DNA of 7,519 nt. Source: Candidatus Bathyarchaeum sp. (GTDB lineage Archaea > Thermoproteota > Bathyarchaeia > Bathyarchaeales > Bathyarchaeaceae). The notes beneath the pieces are model-generated. The model made no database searches, was not told the DNA's origin, and saw only the letters and a program-made list of their open reading frames with translations. A program made the position numbers and the translations under genes. The number at the start of each line of letters is the position of its first letter. The stretch's first letter is position 1. Positions 5,992 through 7,519 of the stretch are shown piece by piece. The stretch is from assembly GCA_003096255.1 (NCBI GenBank), contig PIXS01000306.1, positions 1-7,519 on the forward strand, given 5' to 3'.

Positions 5992-7203
5992 TTAATTTTT
6001 TCTATCTTCCTTCGCGTCCATAAGTCCAGGATTCTTTTTGATACCTCTGGCTAAAACTGGCGGAAAAATCAGCGTAGTTACTATGCTCATTGCAACGAGA
6101 GCTGAAAAAATCTCTAAAGAAATCAAATTATACTGCATTGCAATCAACGCAATAACCAGCTCGGCTGCGCCTCTGGAGTTCATTGCCCACCCCATATAGT
6201 ATAGTTGTTTCCAGCTTAACGTGGAGACTGGTTTGATTATCAGAGTTCCAATCATCTTTCCGAAGAATGCAATGAGTATTGTAACTGCGATTATGGGCAA
6301 GTTAGATGATAAACTGCCGAGGTCAAAGGACAATCCAACATTAACGAAGAAGAACGGAACAATGAAGCCCAATGCAATGAGTTTGATTACATTAACCATT
6401 TCTCTCTTGTTCCGTTTGCTTATCCCTCTTAGAGAAATCTGTAAAAGGAAACCACCAATAATCGCGCCAATTAGGTAGCCTACATTCAGGGATTCTGAGA
6501 GGGCTGCAAGAAGTAGAACAAATATCATCACTAACGAAAACAGTCCTGCTTCTTCTCCAGTCTTTTTATCCATTTGCTGCATGACTTTAGACATTATTTT
6601 GAATGATATGTACGCGATTATGAGGAAAACTATTATTTCTACAGGAATCATTGCCAAATCAAATAAGCTTCCTCCTTTGGCAAAAATTACGACAACAGAC
6701 AAGAATAGTACCTCGAAAACGTCGTCTATGGCTCCTGCAGCAAGCATAATTGCACCTAATCTGGTGTTTAGACTGTTCAAGTCCATGAGTACCTTAACTT
6801 TGGTTCCTTCTGAAGTGACCATCATTGCTCCCCCAAAAATAAGTGCAGACAGAAAGCCATATTCCGGGAAAACAAAAGTGATGAATATGAATCCAAGTGC
6901 GAATGGGACTAGTGCAGAACTAAGGGATACAAGAATCGAGTCTCTTGATGTTTCTTTTATTTTGTCAATTTCAATCTCCAATCCCGCCAGAAACAGAAGA
7001 AGAAGTACTCCAAGAGTAGCCAGAAAATCGATAATAACTAGAGCTGACCCTTCAGAAAAGAGCAGTTCCTTTACGACTGGAACTCCAAACAGTAGCCCTG
7101 CAAGAATCTGACCCACAACGGATGGCAAGCCAATTCGTTTGAACATCTCTCCAAGTACAAACGCGGCGATTAGGATGATTGGTACAATTGCTAGTATTTC
7201 CAT
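5992..7203 (-). CDS. CPA2-family cation/proton antiporter (NapA/KefB-type membrane domain)
   Basis: Membrane exchanger, most likely Na+/H+, 403 residues with about 12-13 hydrophobic helices and no cytoplasmic TrkA-N or Usp extension. Family marks: GQILAGLLFG at 31-40, LLLFLAGLEIE at 68-78, the paired aspartates D160-D161 in GAIDDV, which in NapA and NhaA go with electrogenic exchange, K316 in FFGKMIGT at the place of the NapA TM10 lysine, and NSRGAAELV (R344, E348). The usual TSV near TM4 reads TSEGTKVKVL, placing charged E132 and K135 near the ion site. The ATG at 7203 is well supported: GGGTGA (complement of 7211-7216) lies 7 bases ahead. The Usp gene downstream on the same strand is a plausible regulator. 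Substrate, sodium or potassium, cannot be told from sequence alone. Confidence 0.93.
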   Translation of the reverse strand: MEILAIVPIILIAAFVLGEMFKRIGLPSVVGQILAGLLFGVPVVKELLFSEGSALVIIDFLATLGVLLLLFLAGLEIEIDKIKETSRDSILVSLSSALVPFALGFIFITFVFPEYGFLSALIFGGAMMVTSEGTKVKVLMDLNSLNTRLGAIMLAAGAIDDVFEVLFLSVVVIFAKGGSLFDLAMIPVEIIVFLIIAYISFKIMSKVMQQMDKKTGEEAGLFSLVMIFVLLLAALSESLNVGYLIGAIIGGFLLQISLRGISKRNKREMVNVIKLIALGFIVPFFFVNVGLSFDLGSLSSNLPIIAVTILIAFFGKMIGTLIIKPVSTLSWKQLYYMGWAMNSRGAAELVIALIAMQYNLISLEIFSALVAMSIVTTLIFPPVLARGIKKNPGLMDAKEDRKN

Positions 7204-7210
7204 ATTTAGT

Positions 7211-7216
7211 TCACCC
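7211..7216 (-). promoter_or_regulatory. Ribosome binding site of the antiporter gene
   Basis: On the minus strand this reads GGGTGA, matching the archaeal GGTGA core, 7 bases before the ATG at 7203. It fixes the start over any upstream in-frame codon; the frame is open back to a TAA at 7263-7261. Confidence 0.7.
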
Positions 7217-7257
7217 GAAAACCCGTTTCCGTTTGTGCCTTTCTCAAAGTCAGTGAG

Positions 7258-7276
7258 GTTTTATCTAAAAGCTTTT
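7258..7276 (-). promoter_or_regulatory. Putative promoter of the antiporter-Usp unit
   Basis: The minus strand reads AAAAGCTTTTAGATAAAAC, with a TATA-like TTTAGATA about 60 bases before the start codon; the transcript would begin near 7240 and carry the GGGTGA site. A 10-bp palindrome AAAAGCTTTT (7267-7276) abuts the box. The assignment rests on base composition and spacing only. Confidence 0.35.
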
Positions 7277-7389
7277 CTAAGGGTAAAATCATCAAGTTTG
7301 TTTAAACCACCAATCTTCAAATGCTTTGAGGAACTGAAAACAGCATCTCCTGTAACTTCTAGCTTTTCAGTAATAGTACTTTTCGTCAT
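7261..7389 (-). CDS. Small open frame, 42 codons, doubtful
   Basis: Minus-strand ATG at 7389 to TAA at 7261, directly upstream of the antiporter and in the same frame. The product has a regular alternating pattern (EKLEVTGDAVFSSS, HLKIGG) that resembles short beta-helix repeats but is too short to assign. No ribosome binding site precedes the ATG. It overlaps the 3' end of the next small frame. It could be a gene remnant or chance. Confidence 0.15.
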   Translation of the reverse strand: MTKSTITEKLEVTGDAVFSSSKHLKIGGLNKLDDFTLRKAFR

Positions 7390-7435
7390 TACACGCGCTG
7401 AAATAGTTTGCAGAAACCGAAACTTGTGTAATCAT
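7367..7435 (-). CDS. Small open frame, 22 codons, with Shine-Dalgarno; doubtful
   Basis: Minus-strand ATG at 7435 to TGA at 7367, preceded by AAGGAG (complement of 7445-7450) at 9 bases spacing. A TTTAAA box at about 7502-7507 would fit a transcript starting near 7480. Expression signals are better than the peptide itself, which has no recognisable motif and ends in three tyrosines. It could be a leader peptide, or the start of a frame-shifted gene continuing into the overlapping 42-codon frame. Confidence 0.2.
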   Translation of the reverse strand: MITQVSVSANYFSACNDEKYYY

Positions 7436-7519
7436 GACAGTTTTCTCCTTGGACGCGCCTTACTTTTTCCTGTTTTTCATCCCCGAAAGCAAAGAGCTGG
7501 ATTTAAACTTTTTGTATAA

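Larger units (their letters stand above)
7204..7519. other. 316-base region without a convincing gene
   Basis: This stretch holds the antiporter leader, a promoter-like box, two doubtful small minus-strand frames and, at the far end, a second AT-rich box (GTTTAAAT on the minus strand, around 7500-7507). I see no tRNA arm, no CRISPR repeat, no strong long hairpin and no clear gene. A plus-strand frame crosses it and ends exactly at the window edge, but most of its first part is antisense to the antiporter and it has no domain-like features. Confidence 0.6.

Noticed and set aside
6581..7111. Plus-strand open frame of 176 codons opposite the antiporter
   Set aside because: Antisense to an unmistakable CPA2 gene with complete motifs; composition (S, T, K, N rich) is typical of an antisense shadow.
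7261..7389. Bactofilin-like identity for the 42-codon frame
   Set aside because: The resemblance rests on one or two short beta-repeat-like segments, too little to name a family.
7139..7519. Plus-strand open frame of 126 codons ending at the window edge
   Set aside because: It starts with TTG antisense to the antiporter N-terminus, crosses its promoter and ribosome binding site, and shows no recognisable domain.
1..7519. tRNA, rRNA, CRISPR arrays, insertion sequences or phage genes
   Set aside because: I found no T-arm GGTTCGA-type motifs, spaced direct repeats, transposase motifs or terminal inverted repeats by reading both strands.

Overview
The window looks archaeal and reads as ordinary chromosomal sequence. 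The signs are complex I-like membrane subunits beside an F420-type (FrhB/FpoF family) iron-sulfur flavoprotein, CBS and universal-stress-protein (Usp) genes, TTG start codons, AT-rich TATA-like boxes and moderate GC. An uncultured Thermoproteota/Bathyarchaeia-like genome is my guess for the lineage; nothing here proves it. I see no phage, insertion-sequence, CRISPR, tRNA or rRNA signal.

Layout, plus strand: the 3' part of a NuoM/FpoM-like antiporter subunit (2-1474, 5' end outside the window), a NuoN/FpoN-like subunit (1487-2968), and an FrhB-family protein fused to a C-terminal pair of CBS domains (3061-4518, true start probably near 3022). These three are closely spaced and look like the distal end of an fpo/nuo-type operon. 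After a short AT-rich gap comes a tandem-domain Usp (4587-5477), probably with its own promoter and overlapped at its start by a 15-bp perfect palindrome.

Layout, minus strand: a CPA2-type cation/proton antiporter (7203-5992) and then a single-domain Usp (5918-5532), converging on the plus-strand genes. Upstream of the antiporter (7204-7519) there is no convincing gene, only two overlapping small minus-strand reading frames and promoter-like AT-rich boxes.

How the genes may fit together (inference): the FrhB-like protein could feed electrons from reduced F420, or exchange them with ferredoxin, into the membrane complex whose M and N subunits move ions. Its CBS pair would let adenine nucleotides gate that entry. 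Two Usp proteins with ATP-binding signatures and an electrogenic-type antiporter sit next door, so the locus combines energy conversion, ion balance and nucleotide sensing. The main oddities are the FrhB-CBS fusion, replacement of the usual channel lysines in both antiporter-like subunits, the ambiguous start of the fusion gene, and the palindrome at the tandem Usp start.
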